Source: Marinomonas spartinae (GTDB lineage Bacteria > Pseudomonadota > Gammaproteobacteria > Pseudomonadales > Marinomonadaceae). From it: a stretch of 64,000 nucleotides of DNA. Shown piece after piece: positions 18,423 to 28,112 of this stretch (positions are counted from its first letter, which is position 1; each line of letters starts with the position of its first letter). Below the pieces are notes generated by a model. The model made no database searches and had not been told where the DNA came from. It was given only the letters and a program-made list of their open reading frames with translations. The DNA lies in contig NZ_JAEMUI010000002.1 in NCBI RefSeq assembly GCF_016461715.1, positions 186,001-250,000 on the forward strand, read 5' to 3'. The position numbers and the translations under genes are program-made.

Positions 18423-19280
18423 TTACTTGATAACGGTGCCGAACTTCATGCCCATTTTGGTTTTGCTGTCAGCCTGAAGGTTTTCCTCCCATTTCACGGC
18501 GTCTTTGCCGAATAGCACAATGGCTGTTGAGCCTAGTTTAAAACGCCCCATTTCCTCTCCTTTTTGGATTTCAATGTTGCTTAGGTCTTGATAGTCCCAA
18601 GTGACTACGTTTTTGTTAAATGGTGTGACTTGGCCTGCCCAGGTGGTTTCAATGCTTGCCACAATCATTGCGCCAACTAATATTACCGCCATTGGGCCAG
18701 CTTCTGTGTCAAATAGGCACACGGTGCGCTCGTTGCGTGCGAATACACTTGGAATTTGCTCGGCTGTTACCTTATTGACCGAGAAGAGTTTGCCTGGAAT
18801 GTGGATCATCTTAGTCAGTTTGCCTGTTAGAGGTATATGCACTCTGTGGTAATCTCGAGGAGATAGGTAGACGGTAGCAAAAGAGCCGCCTAGAAACTGG
18901 TCTGATAGTGCTGCATCCCCACCAAGAAGGGAGGTGAGGCTATAAGTGTGACCTTTTGCCTGATAAAGTGTGCCATATTCGATTTTGCCAATTTGACTGA
19001 TGGCGCCGTCAGCAGGGCAAACGATGCTGTTATCTTCATCGCAAATTGGGCGTAATTCTGGACGAATAGCGCGAGTGAAAAAGTCGTTGAAATTGCGATA
19101 AGATAACGCGTTGCTATTGACGGCCTCTGACATGTCGACTTGATATTTTTTGACGAACTGGCTAATGAAAGTATTTTTTACCCAGCTTGTTTCGCATTCA
19201 GCGATTTTGCCGATCAATCTGGATAGGGTTTTTTGAGGGGTGATATGTTGTGCAAAGGCAAATATTTGATCTTTTGTCAC
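18423..19280 (-). CDS. psd: Phosphatidylserine decarboxylase proenzyme
   Basis: Psd makes phosphatidylethanolamine from phosphatidylserine at the inner membrane. The 285-residue proenzyme has the self-cleavage motif LGST at 249-252; cleavage between Gly250 and Ser251 leaves the pyruvoyl group on the small subunit. Asp91 (CPADGAIS) and His148 (SPRDYHRVH) match the charge-relay residues needed for cleavage. The length agrees with the short, class I bacterial form. The gene lies 25 bases after an HDOD-domain gene on the same strand. Confidence 0.95.
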   Translation of the reverse strand: MTKDQIFAFAQHITPQKTLSRLIGKIAECETSWVKNTFISQFVKKYQVDMSEAVNSNALSYRNFNDFFTRAIRPELRPICDEDNSIVCPADGAISQIGKIEYGTLYQAKGHTYSLTSLLGGDAALSDQFLGGSFATVYLSPRDYHRVHIPLTGKLTKMIHIPGKLFSVNKVTAEQIPSVFARNERTVCLFDTEAGPMAVILVGAMIVASIETTWAGQVTPFNKNVVTWDYQDLSNIEIQKGEEMGRFKLGSTAIVLFGKDAVKWEENLQADSKTKMGMKFGTVIK

Positions 19281-19305
19281 GGTGTATATGTCCTAATATT
19301 GGTGT

Positions 19306-20790
19306 TTATTTTGCGAGATAGCTGATTAATTGCACTACCTGCTTTAAATAGTTGTAGTCGCTTTCTGTGAATGGGGAGAGGGACGCTAACCATAGAATAT
19401 GAATTTCGTCTTCTGCGACAGTGGTAGAGGCAAGCATTAGATGGTCACTCCTGCTTAAGAGTTTGCTGGCATTGATGGGAAATTCGCTAGCAAGACGTGT
19501 CAATTTGTCGCCGCTCAGTTGAACGGCGGACCTTTTTTGCGATAATTTGCTAAATATGCTGGAAGGGCTGTTCCAAGTCACGGCTTTTATTTTATCTGTC
19601 TCATAGCCTTGTTGAAAGAGTGGGCTTATTTTTCCTTTGCTGTACTTTAATATGATGGTGCGTTGATCGCGTTTAATGACTTCGTTTAATGCTTTTAGAG
19701 TGGCTATGGCCTTGTGCTTGGGCTGTACATCATTGCTCTTACAAAGAGCCTTAAGTGAGCTTAACGCAGATGGTTTCTTTTGAACTGCTTTTAGCTTGAC
19801 ACCGAATGTTTCATCTTTAGTGTACAGGGTAGGTGACAATAATTGGCATGCTAAGGGAATTTTACCTCTGTTGGGATAAAGAGTAGCGGCCTCTACACTG
19901 GCACTATGAGTGAGTTGAATGGTGCGTCCTAGGTGACAATGAATAACGGTCGAGATCACTCGATAGTAAAAGGGCAATGTTTTTGCCTGCCAGCCATAAG
20001 TGGCTGCCTCGTGGGCAACCTTGCTTGCGCAATAGGAAAAAATAAGTGGACTGTTGGCTAGTAGTGTTAAGCGTTTGTCTTCCGTATACTTGGGGAGCTC
20101 CTCTGGGTTATGAGTATGCTGAGCAAGCTCTTGAAGTTCTTTGGTTGAGGGGATGAATTTGGTGATAAACGAGTGGATGATGTTGATTGGGGTTCCCCAA
20201 TACTTGCTTATGTGTACTGTAATTTCATCCATTCGACATCCTAGGATATCGCTTTCGGCTTGGTTGGCTTTTTCACCTTCAAGAATTTTTTTCTGTAGCA
20301 TACGCATGGTTGGGTAGCAGTAAAACCACATTAGCCAGCGTGGAGTATCACGAAAAAAAGTGGTCCAAAAAATGTCTTCTTCGTGGCTCGCACGTTTTTC
20401 AATTGCCCAGCGTTTTGCTATGGTTGCAGCCTCGTAGCTAGATTGAACTTCTCTTACCATGGCAGCATGAGCTGGGTCTTTTGCTAAATGTTCATAAGGC
20501 ACCAAATTTTTCAGCACAGCAGTGATGCCATTCATGCCAATCATCGCGGCGGCATGATGGGGGGTTTTTATGTCACTTCGTTTGTTCGGTACCGATTTGT
20601 TGGCTTCATTTAAAAGAGCAAAAGCAATAAATGGTTCAGATGCTATATTTGTTTGTAGGCGGTCAAGAGCCTCATCCGGTGTCTTGGTTTGGTTTTTTAG
20701 GCGCGCTAAATTACCTTTCTTGACAGGGAATTTTTGTTTCTTGAGAAAATCTAGCCACTCGTTGAGGCCAAAAGGGGGCTTTTTATCCAT
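19306..20790 (-). CDS. HDOD-domain protein
   Basis: The 494-residue soluble protein has an HDOD-like helical region at about 35-240. The typical start ALDRLQTNIASEPFIAFALL is followed by HHAAAMIGMNGITAVLKNLV and an EAATIAKRWA helix. HDOD proteins are relatives of HD-GYP that lack the metal-binding His-Asp pair and act in signalling, often with motility or stress genes. The C-terminal 250 residues are not recognised; the last part (about 390-494) could be a small GAF-like sensor fold. It lies upstream of psd on the same strand and divergent from motA across 95 bases. The partner and signal are unknown. Confidence 0.65.
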   Translation of the reverse strand: MDKKPPFGLNEWLDFLKKQKFPVKKGNLARLKNQTKTPDEALDRLQTNIASEPFIAFALLNEANKSVPNKRSDIKTPHHAAAMIGMNGITAVLKNLVPYEHLAKDPAHAAMVREVQSSYEAATIAKRWAIEKRASHEEDIFWTTFFRDTPRWLMWFYCYPTMRMLQKKILEGEKANQAESDILGCRMDEITVHISKYWGTPINIIHSFITKFIPSTKELQELAQHTHNPEELPKYTEDKRLTLLANSPLIFSYCASKVAHEAATYGWQAKTLPFYYRVISTVIHCHLGRTIQLTHSASVEAATLYPNRGKIPLACQLLSPTLYTKDETFGVKLKAVQKKPSALSSLKALCKSNDVQPKHKAIATLKALNEVIKRDQRTIILKYSKGKISPLFQQGYETDKIKAVTWNSPSSIFSKLSQKRSAVQLSGDKLTRLASEFPINASKLLSRSDHLMLASTTVAEDEIHILWLASLSPFTESDYNYLKQVVQLISYLAK

Positions 20791-20885
20791 AGCTGTTTAT
20801 TTTAAAGACTCTTAAATGCTTTATATTATTAATCATACTGTATATTTAGAAATGAGCATACTTTGACTGTACTAAGGAAAAAAAT

Positions 20886-21740
20886 ATGTTTGCGCTAGCG
20901 GGCATTCTAATTGTCATTATTAGTGTTGTGACAGGTTACCTAGCTTCCCATGGTAATCTTTTAGTGTTATGGCAACCGTATGAGCTGCTTATTATTTGTG
21001 GTGCTGCGCTAGGGTCTTTTATGATGGCGAATCCGTTTTCGCTGCAAAAGAAAGTGCTCTTTATGTTGCCCCAAGTGATAAAAGGCAGTCGTCATAATAA
21101 AGTTTTTTATTTGCAGCTACTAGGTTTGGTCTATTCACTGTTACAAAAAAGTCGTCAGAATGGCTTTTTGTCCATTGAGGAGGATATTGAATCTCCCTTT
21201 ACGAGTGAGCTGTTTAATCGTTTTCCTGATGTAATGCAGGATCATGAAGTGGTGAACTTTTTAACCGATAATTATCGAGTGTATACGCTAACCGGTTTGC
21301 CCGCTTATGAGCTTGAAGCCATTATGGATTCAGAAATTGAGCAGATAGCGGAAGAGTTGTTAGCGCCAAGTCATGCACTAAATCGTGTGGCAGAAGCTTT
21401 GCCTGGGTTTGGTATTGTGGCGGCGGTGTTGGGTATTGTGATTACGATGGGGGCCATCGGTGGACCAATGGAAACCATCGGTAATCATGTGGCGGCAGCA
21501 CTGGTTGGGACCTTCTTAGGGATTTTCTGTGCTTATGGTTTTATTGGGCCTGCGTCTGCACATCTGGAGAGCTTGGGGACTCATGAACTCAAAGCTTACT
21601 TGTGTATTAAATCGTGTTTGATCTCCGTTGTGTCGGGATATGCGCCTCCTGTTGCTGCGGAAACGGGGCGTAAGTTATTGCCGCCTGATATGCGTCCCAG
21701 CTTCATCGAGCTTTCTGACGAGCTGAAGCAGTATAGATGA
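20886..21740 (+). CDS. motA: Flagellar motor stator protein MotA
   Basis: MotA forms with MotB the ion channel that drives the flagellar motor. The 284-residue protein has four membrane helices: two near the N-terminus, a cytoplasmic loop at about 60-170, and two at about 170-220. The conserved RVAEALPGFGIVAAVLGIV block holds the channel-lining Pro. The long cytoplasmic loop carries the charged residues that touch the rotor. AAGGAA precedes the ATG. motB follows 33 bases after the stop. No other flagellar genes are in the window, as in pseudomonads, where motAB also lies beside rsgA. Confidence 0.94.
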   Translation: MFALAGILIVIISVVTGYLASHGNLLVLWQPYELLIICGAALGSFMMANPFSLQKKVLFMLPQVIKGSRHNKVFYLQLLGLVYSLLQKSRQNGFLSIEEDIESPFTSELFNRFPDVMQDHEVVNFLTDNYRVYTLTGLPAYELEAIMDSEIEQIAEELLAPSHALNRVAEALPGFGIVAAVLGIVITMGAIGGPMETIGNHVAAALVGTFLGIFCAYGFIGPASAHLESLGTHELKAYLCIKSCLISVVSGYAPPVAAETGRKLLPPDMRPSFIELSDELKQYR

Positions 21741-21773
21741 TGAGTCCTGTTAATAGGCTGATGAGGTGCGTAT

Positions 21774-22685
21774 ATGGATCGTGATGGTCTTGTTATTCGT
21801 CGTGTCAAAAAAGTAAATAAGGGGGGGCGCCACGGTGGGGCTTGGAAGATTGCCTTAGCCGATTTTGCTTTGGCAATGATGGCGTTTTTCTTGGTGCTTT
21901 GGGTTATTAATGTGTCTTCTCCACAGCAATTAGCGGCTATTCAGGGTTATTTTAATGATCCAATGGGTCCCTCAACAGCAGGGTACAGTGCAAGCCCTAT
22001 TGACCTTGGTGGGAGTCCAGCTAAGAGTAATCAGAAAAAGCTTGATCTTCAGTTACCACAACCTGGAAGTACTGCCAAACCCACTAAAGAACTAAAGCGT
22101 GATGTTGGTGGTGGTGTGAAGAGTGAGGATCAAAGTGAGCAACAGAAAGAGGAGCTTGCTAAGAAACTACAAAGCATGGATATTATCCAAGCGAATAAGG
22201 ACAATATTAAGATTGATATTACCCCAATGGGGGTGCGTATAACCTTATTAGATGACCCTAGAGACCCCATGTTTGAGCGAGGCAGCGCTCGCATGATGCC
22301 GGATATGGTAAATACATTGCTGTCTATGTCGCGTTTTTTTAATACGGTGAGTAATCCTATTTCTATTACGGGGCATACAGATGCAACGCGTTATAACGAT
22401 AAGAGTAGGCTGGATAATTGGGATCTATCCTCCATGCGAGCCAATGCGGCGCGCAGGATATTGGAAGAAGGTGGTGTGAAAGACAGTCGCATTGCTCAGG
22501 TGATTGGTCTATCGGATACGGTTCCTTATAATCGTTTCAATCCGGACAGCCCGCAAAATCGACGTATTAGCATTACCTTGTTAACAGACAAGGCTTATAA
22601 GGCTCTATTAGAACGTAATCGTTTGAATTATGGTCCTTCTGTTAAGCAATCGGATTACGATTTGACTCCTCAAAATGTTTTTTAG
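21774..22685 (+). CDS. motB: Flagellar motor stator protein MotB
   Basis: The 303-residue protein anchors the stator to peptidoglycan. After a basic N-terminus, one membrane helix (about 28-48) carries Asp30 in ALADFALAMMAFFLVLW, the ion-binding residue. A flexible plug and linker rich in Lys, Gln and Pro (about 65-140) leads to an OmpA/MotB peptidoglycan-binding domain (about 165-285) with ITGHTDATRY and NRRISITLL. The pore sequence looks like proton-type MotB rather than sodium-type PomB, which is an inference. Transcribed with motA and followed by a terminator. Confidence 0.94.
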   Translation: MDRDGLVIRRVKKVNKGGRHGGAWKIALADFALAMMAFFLVLWVINVSSPQQLAAIQGYFNDPMGPSTAGYSASPIDLGGSPAKSNQKKLDLQLPQPGSTAKPTKELKRDVGGGVKSEDQSEQQKEELAKKLQSMDIIQANKDNIKIDITPMGVRITLLDDPRDPMFERGSARMMPDMVNTLLSMSRFFNTVSNPISITGHTDATRYNDKSRLDNWDLSSMRANAARRILEEGGVKDSRIAQVIGLSDTVPYNRFNPDSPQNRRISITLLTDKAYKALLERNRLNYGPSVKQSDYDLTPQNVF

Positions 22686-22715
22686 GCAACTGCGCTAGAT
22701 TTGTAGGTAGTACGA

Positions 22716-22750
22716 AAAACCATTAAGGGGTAAACGCTTAATGGTTTTGT
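22716..22750. terminator. Terminator between motB and rsgA
   Basis: Stem AAAACCATTAAG / CTTAATGGTTTT with a nine-base loop. A/T flanks on both sides suit both convergent transcripts. Confidence 0.85.
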
Positions 22751-22770
22751 GCTTTTAAGGTGAGGGATTT

Positions 22771-23808
22771 CTAAAAAGTGGCGTTGTTATCTCGGATGGA
22801 TTGTTTGATGCGCAAATAGCTTTCAAAGCGTTGTGTAGATATTTTACCTGCTTCTAGAGCCTTTAAAATTGCGCAGCCGGGCTCTTTTTCGTGGGCGCAA
22901 TCGCGAAAGCGGCAGTAGCCAATGTGTGGTCGAAACTCGATAAAGCCATTCAATAGCTCTTCTTCTGATATATGCCACAGTCCAAACTCTCGAATGCCTG
23001 GAGAGTCAATCAAATCTCCACCTTTGGGCATATGAAATAAACGAGCGGTTGTGGTGGTATGTGTGCCTTTTTTGCGCTTCTGAGACAGTTCTCCCACGCT
23101 GATATCGATACCAGGTAGTAAAGTGCCAATGAGGGAGGATTTACCTACCCCAGATTGACCGACAAAGACGCTGGTCTTATTACTTAAAAAATCGTAGAGG
23201 GATTCCATGCCTGCTTGATGGGCAATAGATGTGCGAATGATGGGGTAACCAAGTGATTCGTAAGTGCTCATCAATGTATCTAATTGAGTTTTGTTAGACT
23301 CATTAATCAGGTCACTTTTATTGAGTAAAATGACCGGAGGAATGCCGACTGTTTCTGCTGCTACCAAATAGCGATCAATCAAGTTGGCATGTGCGACGGG
23401 TTCTACGGCAATAACGATAACGATATGGTCGATATTAGCGGCAACGGGTTTGAGTCGCCCATGCATATCCGGGCGAGATAGGGATGTTGTGCGTGGGGTA
23501 GTAGCGACCACAACACCGCCTTCATTTTGTTTTGGTCGCCATACGACTCTATCACCAGTGACGAGTTGTCCTAAATTTGCGCGCATATTGCAACGTGTTG
23601 CGACGCCTAGAAAAGGTGCTTGAGTGCCTTCGACTTCGACTTGAGTGCCAAAGTGAGACAAGATAACCCCTTCTGTCTCCGGGCCAAGGTCAGAAGACTG
23701 TAGTGTTTCTTGGGCTCGTTCATCGCGTTTTTTTGTACGTTCAACGCGTTCTTTTTGTATGCGCTCGATGCGCCAAGTTTGCTGTTTTGTAAGTTTTCTC
23801 TTCGACAT
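22771..23808 (-). CDS. rsgA: Small ribosomal subunit biogenesis GTPase RsgA
   Basis: RsgA is a circularly permuted GTPase that helps mature the 30S subunit. The 345-residue protein has an N-terminal OB fold (about 45-110), then G4 NKSD at 163-166, the G1 P-loop GQSGVGKSS at 217-225 and G3 DSPG at 268-271, the permuted order typical of the family. A zinc-binding end follows with Cys299, Cys304, His306 and Cys312. The basic first 35 residues fit an RNA-binding tail. It is divergent from orn, as in many gammaproteobacteria. Confidence 0.96.
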   Translation of the reverse strand: MSKRKLTKQQTWRIERIQKERVERTKKRDERAQETLQSSDLGPETEGVILSHFGTQVEVEGTQAPFLGVATRCNMRANLGQLVTGDRVVWRPKQNEGGVVVATTPRTTSLSRPDMHGRLKPVAANIDHIVIVIAVEPVAHANLIDRYLVAAETVGIPPVILLNKSDLINESNKTQLDTLMSTYESLGYPIIRTSIAHQAGMESLYDFLSNKTSVFVGQSGVGKSSLIGTLLPGIDISVGELSQKRKKGTHTTTTARLFHMPKGGDLIDSPGIREFGLWHISEEELLNGFIEFRPHIGYCRFRDCAHEKEPGCAILKALEAGKISTQRFESYLRIKQSIRDNNATF

Positions 23809-23882
23809 TCTATTCAGCTGGTCATAAAGTAAGGCGCATAGAGTATAATGCTTGGCATTGATAATAAAGGATTTGGCAGCAG

Positions 23883-24434
23883 ATGAGCTTTAGTAATGAA
23901 AATTTAGTGTGGATTGATCTGGAAATGACCGGATTGGATCCTGAAAAAGAGACAATTATAGAGATTGCTACCGTCGTAACCGATAAGCATTTAAATATCT
24001 TGGCAAAGGGGCCTAACTTGGCCATTCATCAAGAAAAAGCGGTGATGGATGCGATGGATGAGTGGTGTACCAAACATCATGGTGACTCGGGATTAACGGC
24101 GCGAGTCTTATCATCCAACATTAGTATGCAACAAGCCGAAGCCGAAACGATTGCGTTTTTAGAGCAGTACTTGCCATCTGGAGCATCGCCAATTTGCGGT
24201 AACAGTGTGGGGCAAGATCGTCGCTTTTTGTATCGTTATATGCCTAAGTTAGAAGCCTTTTTTCATTATCGGTATATTGATGTCAGCACTATTAAAGAAT
24301 TGGCGAAGCGCTGGAAGCCTGAGGCATTAGAAGGCTTTAGCAAGCAGGGCTCTCATTTAGCGCTAGATGATATTCTAGAGTCGATTGGTGAGTTGGCTCA
24401 TTACCGAAAAACAGTATTTGGTTTGGAGGAATAG
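23883..24434 (+). CDS. orn: Oligoribonuclease
   Basis: Orn degrades two-base RNAs (including pGpG from cyclic-di-GMP turnover) to mononucleotides. The 183-residue DEDDh exonuclease shows [10 protein letters not shown] (Asp12, Glu14) near the N-terminus, the central [16 protein letters not shown] block with the second Asp, and the late [11 protein letters not shown] motif with the catalytic His and last Asp. The length is normal. A TATAAT at 23844-23849 lies 33 bases upstream in the 74-base spacer shared with the divergent rsgA. Confidence 0.96.
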   Translation: MSFSNENLVWIDLEMTGLDPEKETIIEIATVVTDKHLNILAKGPNLAIHQEKAVMDAMDEWCTKHHGDSGLTARVLSSNISMQQAEAETIAFLEQYLPSGASPICGNSVGQDRRFLYRYMPKLEAFFHYRYIDVSTIKELAKRWKPEALEGFSKQGSHLALDDILESIGELAHYRKTVFGLEE

Positions 24435-24513
24435 GCGCCAGAGTCACCTTGTCGGTCATTTTTGGTGGGGTTTTACGTAATGGTTTTCCGTCGAATGCTA
24501 AAAGGAGAATGGT

Positions 24514-26028
24514 ATGAGTGAGAGTATTGGAGGTTATCCTGTTCGTGCTTTATTCGATGTGAAAACCATACGAATGATAGAACAACAGCTTTTTGGGGTA
24601 TTTGATAGCTTTGAAGTAATGGCGCAGGCTGCTAATGCCTTGTATAAACGGGTCTTTCAGCGTTGGCCGCAAGTACAGCGTTTTATTATTGTGGCGGGTA
24701 GTGGCAATAATGGTGGTGATGGTTTGTTGTTTGCTGGCCTGCTGCAAGAAGCCGGGTATAGTGTTTGTGTATTAGATTGTGTTTTAAAAACTCGACAGGG
24801 CGATGCACTTAAAGCGTATGAGTTGGCTTTAAGGAAAGGTGTTGTGTGTCAAGGTTTTGCTGATGGCGTGGTGCAGTTTGATGAGAGTGAACTTGAAAAT
24901 GTCGTTGTTGTCGACGCGTTATTAGGGATCGGGGCACGATTGCCACTGAGTGAAGAGGTAATTAAAGCGGTTCAATGGATGAACAGTGCGCATGCACAGG
25001 GTGCCCATTTGGTGGCGGTTGACATGGCAACAGGTGTTGACTCCGATACAGGGTATGCTGGAGAGCATGCCGTAATAGCGGATCTTACTGTCTCTATGCT
25101 TCAGCTTAAGTTGGGAAATGTGCTAGGTAAAGGGGGCGTTGCCTCTGGAGAATTAGTGCTTGAATCCCTTGGCTCATCGTCTATGCTTCCTGAGCCAACA
25201 GCATACTGGCTTGAGGTCGAGCGTTTAGATCATCGATCGCCTTGCTCTCGACCAAAAGACTGTCATAAAGGTATGTTTGGCCATGTGGCGGTGGTTGGTG
25301 GAGATTATGGTTTTGGTGGTGCAGCCATTATGGCCAGTGAAGCCGCTGCTAAGGTGGGCGCAGGGACCGTTGGGCTGTTAACGCGAGATGAACATATAGC
25401 GGCTTCGCTTTCAAGAACCCCGAATGTAATGGCGTTGTCGTCAGAGGTGGAATCCGCTGCACAGCGTCTATTGCGTCATCATTCTATTTTGGTAATAGGG
25501 CCTGGTTTAGGGCGAGAGCAATGGGGCAAGATATTATTTAAAGACTGGTTGGCCCTCGCGTATACAAAGGGGTGTCCTGTTGTGCTTGATGCCGATGGTT
25601 TGTTTTGGCTGGCTCAAGCAGGGGAGGTTGTGTTGCCGAATGGTTCTGTCCTGACGCCGCATCTTGGTGAGGCTAGTCGTTTATTGGGTTGCTCCGTTGA
25701 TGATATTCTGAAAGACCCCATTGATGCTTGTTTGACGCTAGCGAAACAATACCGTTGCTCGGTGGTGTTGAAGGGAACGACAACCATTGTGTCAGATGAT
25801 TCTGGTGCTGTCTATGTGACGGGTAGATCTGAGCCTATGTTGGCAAAAGGCGGCTCCGGAGATGTGTTGAGTGGTATGTTGGGGGCTTGTTTGGCTTACT
25901 ATTCTAGCGCGCTAACGGCATCTGTTGTTGCAGTTGCTTGGCATAACCATGCGGCTGGATTGTCAGCAAGGGCGTTGGGTGAGCATAGAGCACAACCTTG
26001 TGATTTATTGGATTATGTTGACAGATAA
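24514..26028 (+). CDS. nnr: Bifunctional NAD(P)H-hydrate repair enzyme (epimerase and ADP-dependent dehydratase)
   Basis: The 504-residue fusion repairs hydrated NADH and NADPH. The N-terminal epimerase (YjeF_N, about 10-215) shows AGSGNNGGDGLLFAG and VVDALLGIG. The C-terminal dehydratase (about 230-500) has the KGMFGHVAVVGG start and the catalytic GGSGDVLSG motif at 446-454. AAAGGAG gives a strong ribosome site. tsaE follows after 73 bases, the same order as in Pseudomonas and E. coli. Confidence 0.94.
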   Translation: MSESIGGYPVRALFDVKTIRMIEQQLFGVFDSFEVMAQAANALYKRVFQRWPQVQRFIIVAGSGNNGGDGLLFAGLLQEAGYSVCVLDCVLKTRQGDALKAYELALRKGVVCQGFADGVVQFDESELENVVVVDALLGIGARLPLSEEVIKAVQWMNSAHAQGAHLVAVDMATGVDSDTGYAGEHAVIADLTVSMLQLKLGNVLGKGGVASGELVLESLGSSSMLPEPTAYWLEVERLDHRSPCSRPKDCHKGMFGHVAVVGGDYGFGGAAIMASEAAAKVGAGTVGLLTRDEHIAASLSRTPNVMALSSEVESAAQRLLRHHSILVIGPGLGREQWGKILFKDWLALAYTKGCPVVLDADGLFWLAQAGEVVLPNGSVLTPHLGEASRLLGCSVDDILKDPIDACLTLAKQYRCSVVLKGTTTIVSDDSGAVYVTGRSEPMLAKGGSGDVLSGMLGACLAYYSSALTASVVAVAWHNHAAGLSARALGEHRAQPCDLLDYVDR

Positions 26029-26101
26029 GTCTTTGTGTCTATTTGGTTGGCGTGTCTTAGGTTTCTGATGTAATTAAGATGCTGGAGAGGATGGCTGTAT
26101 A

Positions 26102-26554
26102 ATGCTGGTTGAGCGAGAGGTATTTGGTGAAGAGGCTATGGTGGCATTTGGTCAGAGCTTGGCTGAACATCTCAAAACAGGTGCTGTTGTTTATTTAGAC
26201 GGGGATCTAGGGATGGGCAAAACCACTTTGGTTAGAGGTTTGTTGCAAGGGCTTGGCTATGTTGGGCCAGTGAAAAGTCCTACTTATACCCTTGTCGAGC
26301 CCTATGAAGTGGCAGGATTAGAGATCTATCATTTTGATTTATATCGATTAGGTGATCCTGAAGAGTTAGAGTATATGGGGATTCGCGACTATTTTGGTGG
26401 CAATAGCTTGAGTTTGATCGAATGGGCTGAATTGGGTGCCGGTGTGCTGCCAGCAGCTGACATAATTGTACGTTTAAGTTTGATAAGGCAAGGTCGCTAT
26501 GTGGAAATTAAAGCCAATTCTCCTCATGGGGAAGCTTTGCTAGTAGGAATGTAG
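26102..26554 (+). CDS. tsaE: tRNA t6A synthesis ATPase TsaE
   Basis: TsaE is the small ATPase that supports the TsaB-TsaD complex in making N6-threonylcarbamoyl-adenosine on tRNAs. The 150-residue protein has the P-loop GDLGMGKTT at 34-42, SPTYTLVEPYE, and HFDLYRLGDPEELEYMG, all diagnostic for the family. The length is typical. It sits between nnr and the amidase gene, the conserved neighbourhood. Confidence 0.95.
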   Translation: MLVEREVFGEEAMVAFGQSLAEHLKTGAVVYLDGDLGMGKTTLVRGLLQGLGYVGPVKSPTYTLVEPYEVAGLEIYHFDLYRLGDPEELEYMGIRDYFGGNSLSLIEWAELGAGVLPAADIIVRLSLIRQGRYVEIKANSPHGEALLVGM

Positions 26555-26673
26555 GATGTGTCGTTTGATCGGAGTGGGAAACTGTTGCCTGCTCTCGGTC
26601 AAGTATTTTGGGAAGGAGTAGGGAGAGTAAGTTATTTATACATTATCTGGCGAAGTCTTTGTTCTTGCTAAGA

Positions 26674-26702
26674 TTGAGATCCCGCTGATCACCAGTTATA
26701 GT
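26674..26702 (+). promoter_or_regulatory. Putative sigma-70 promoter of the amidase gene
   Basis: TTGAGA, a 17-base spacer, then TATAGT, 28 bases before the amidase ATG. The 176-base gap after tsaE holds no gene, so a separate promoter here is reasonable. Confidence 0.55.
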
Positions 26703-26730
26703 GTAACAATATACTGGCTAGCTGTCTGAT

Positions 26731-28059
26731 ATGCATAATAAATTTCGTAATCTTCTGTTTGTTGTTAGTTGCCTTGTTCTGTTGTTTGTTTCAATGCGGG
26801 CTTCGGCCGGTGAAATACGAGATATTCGTGTTGCACAACAAGAAGGCGTCACTCGTATTGTGTTTGAATTATCCAAACCAGCTGAACACCGTTTGTTTCC
26901 TCTCTCTAACCCAGATCGTGTTGTGCTCGATATAAGCAACATAGCTCTGAGTCAGGATGTGGTGAACAGTTTGTCAGCGTTGTCTTCTGATGTTCTTATG
27001 CGTGTCCGCTATGCTCGTCGGCATGATGGTGTGCGCTTTGTGCTTGATCTTTCTAAAAAAGTGAGAGCAAAGAGTTCTGTGCTTGCGGCTTCTGGGCAGT
27101 ATGGTCCGAGAATTTTGGTGGAGCTGGAATCTGGCCCGAGTAAAACCATTTCTTCAGTAAAAAATTTAGCAAAGCTGTCTGATGGTAAGCGCGATATTGT
27201 GATTGCTATCGATCCAGGTCATGGTGGCAAAGATCCTGGAGCATTGGGTAAATACCGTGTCAGGGAAAAAGATGTGGTGTTGTCGATTGGCAAGGAGTTG
27301 GCAAGGCAAATTAATCGAGTAGAGGGATATAAGGCGGTATTAACGCGGTCTACCGATGAGTTTATTAAATTGCGGGATCGTTCGCGCATTGCTCGTGAGG
27401 CTAATGCCGATTTATTGATTTCTATTCATGCGGACTCCTTTACTAACGCCAGTGCCCGAGGAGCATCTGTTTGGGCGTTGTCATTAAGCGGGAAGAGTTC
27501 CGAAATGGGGCGTTGGTTGGCTCAGCAGGAAAATGCAGCGGACTTAGTCGGCGGTATTTCTTTGGATGATAAAGACCAAGTCTTGGCAGAGGTGTTGTTA
27601 GATATGTCCATGAATTCGACGATTCAGATGAGCTTGAATGTCGGAGAGAGTGTGTTGAATGATTTGGATAATGTGGCCAAATTACATAAAAGCTCGGTTC
27701 AGCAGGCGGGTTTTGTTGTGTTAAAATCGCCGGATATTCCATCTATTTTGGTGGAAACAGGGTTTGTGTCCAATAGTACTGAAGCTAAAAATCTTGCTAG
27801 CAAAACCTATCGTTACCAATTGGCAAGCGCTATCGCCTCCGGTGTTATTTCCTATTTTACGCAGAATGCGCCTAAAGGGACGTTAGTTGCATGGCAGCAA
27901 ACCCATCGCAGTGGTGAGACCTATACGGTCACCAAGGGGGATACGTTGTCGGATATTGCGCGTCGCAACCGAATATCTGTAAAGTCTCTTCGAGAGGCAA
28001 ATACCTTGAAAAATGATGTGATTTGGGTTGGGCAAAAGCTGCTTATTCCCGCAAGTTGA
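26731..28059 (+). CDS. Periplasmic N-acetylmuramoyl-L-alanine amidase (AMIN, Amidase_3, LysM)
   Basis: The enzyme cuts the amide bond between MurNAc and the stem peptide to split daughter-cell walls. The 442-residue precursor has a signal peptide (about 1-27, ending near ASAG), an AMIN septal-targeting domain (about 28-130), a zinc-dependent Amidase_3 domain (about 155-375) and a C-terminal LysM domain (about 395-440). The amidase domain has IDPGHGGKDPG, ISIHADSF and ILVETGFVSN, supplying the zinc ligands and catalytic Glu. This AMIN-amidase-LysM layout is that of AmiB of pseudomonads and other gammaproteobacteria, so amiB or amiC would be a fair name. mutL follows after 53 bases. Confidence 0.93.
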   Translation: MHNKFRNLLFVVSCLVLLFVSMRASAGEIRDIRVAQQEGVTRIVFELSKPAEHRLFPLSNPDRVVLDISNIALSQDVVNSLSALSSDVLMRVRYARRHDGVRFVLDLSKKVRAKSSVLAASGQYGPRILVELESGPSKTISSVKNLAKLSDGKRDIVIAIDPGHGGKDPGALGKYRVREKDVVLSIGKELARQINRVEGYKAVLTRSTDEFIKLRDRSRIAREANADLLISIHADSFTNASARGASVWALSLSGKSSEMGRWLAQQENAADLVGGISLDDKDQVLAEVLLDMSMNSTIQMSLNVGESVLNDLDNVAKLHKSSVQQAGFVVLKSPDIPSILVETGFVSNSTEAKNLASKTYRYQLASAIASGVISYFTQNAPKGTLVAWQQTHRSGETYTVTKGDTLSDIARRNRISVKSLREANTLKNDVIWVGQKLLIPAS

Positions 28060-28067
28060 TTTCTAAA

Positions 28068-28097
28068 AAGTGCCCCTGTTTAAAGGGGCTTCTTTCT
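28068..28097 (+). terminator. Weak hairpin between the amidase gene and mutL
   Basis: GCCCCT / AGGGGC stem with a six-base loop, followed by TTCTTTCT. It may be a partial terminator; mutL begins 16 bases later. Confidence 0.45.
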
Positions 28098-28112
28098 GAC
28101 TAAAGGCAATTC

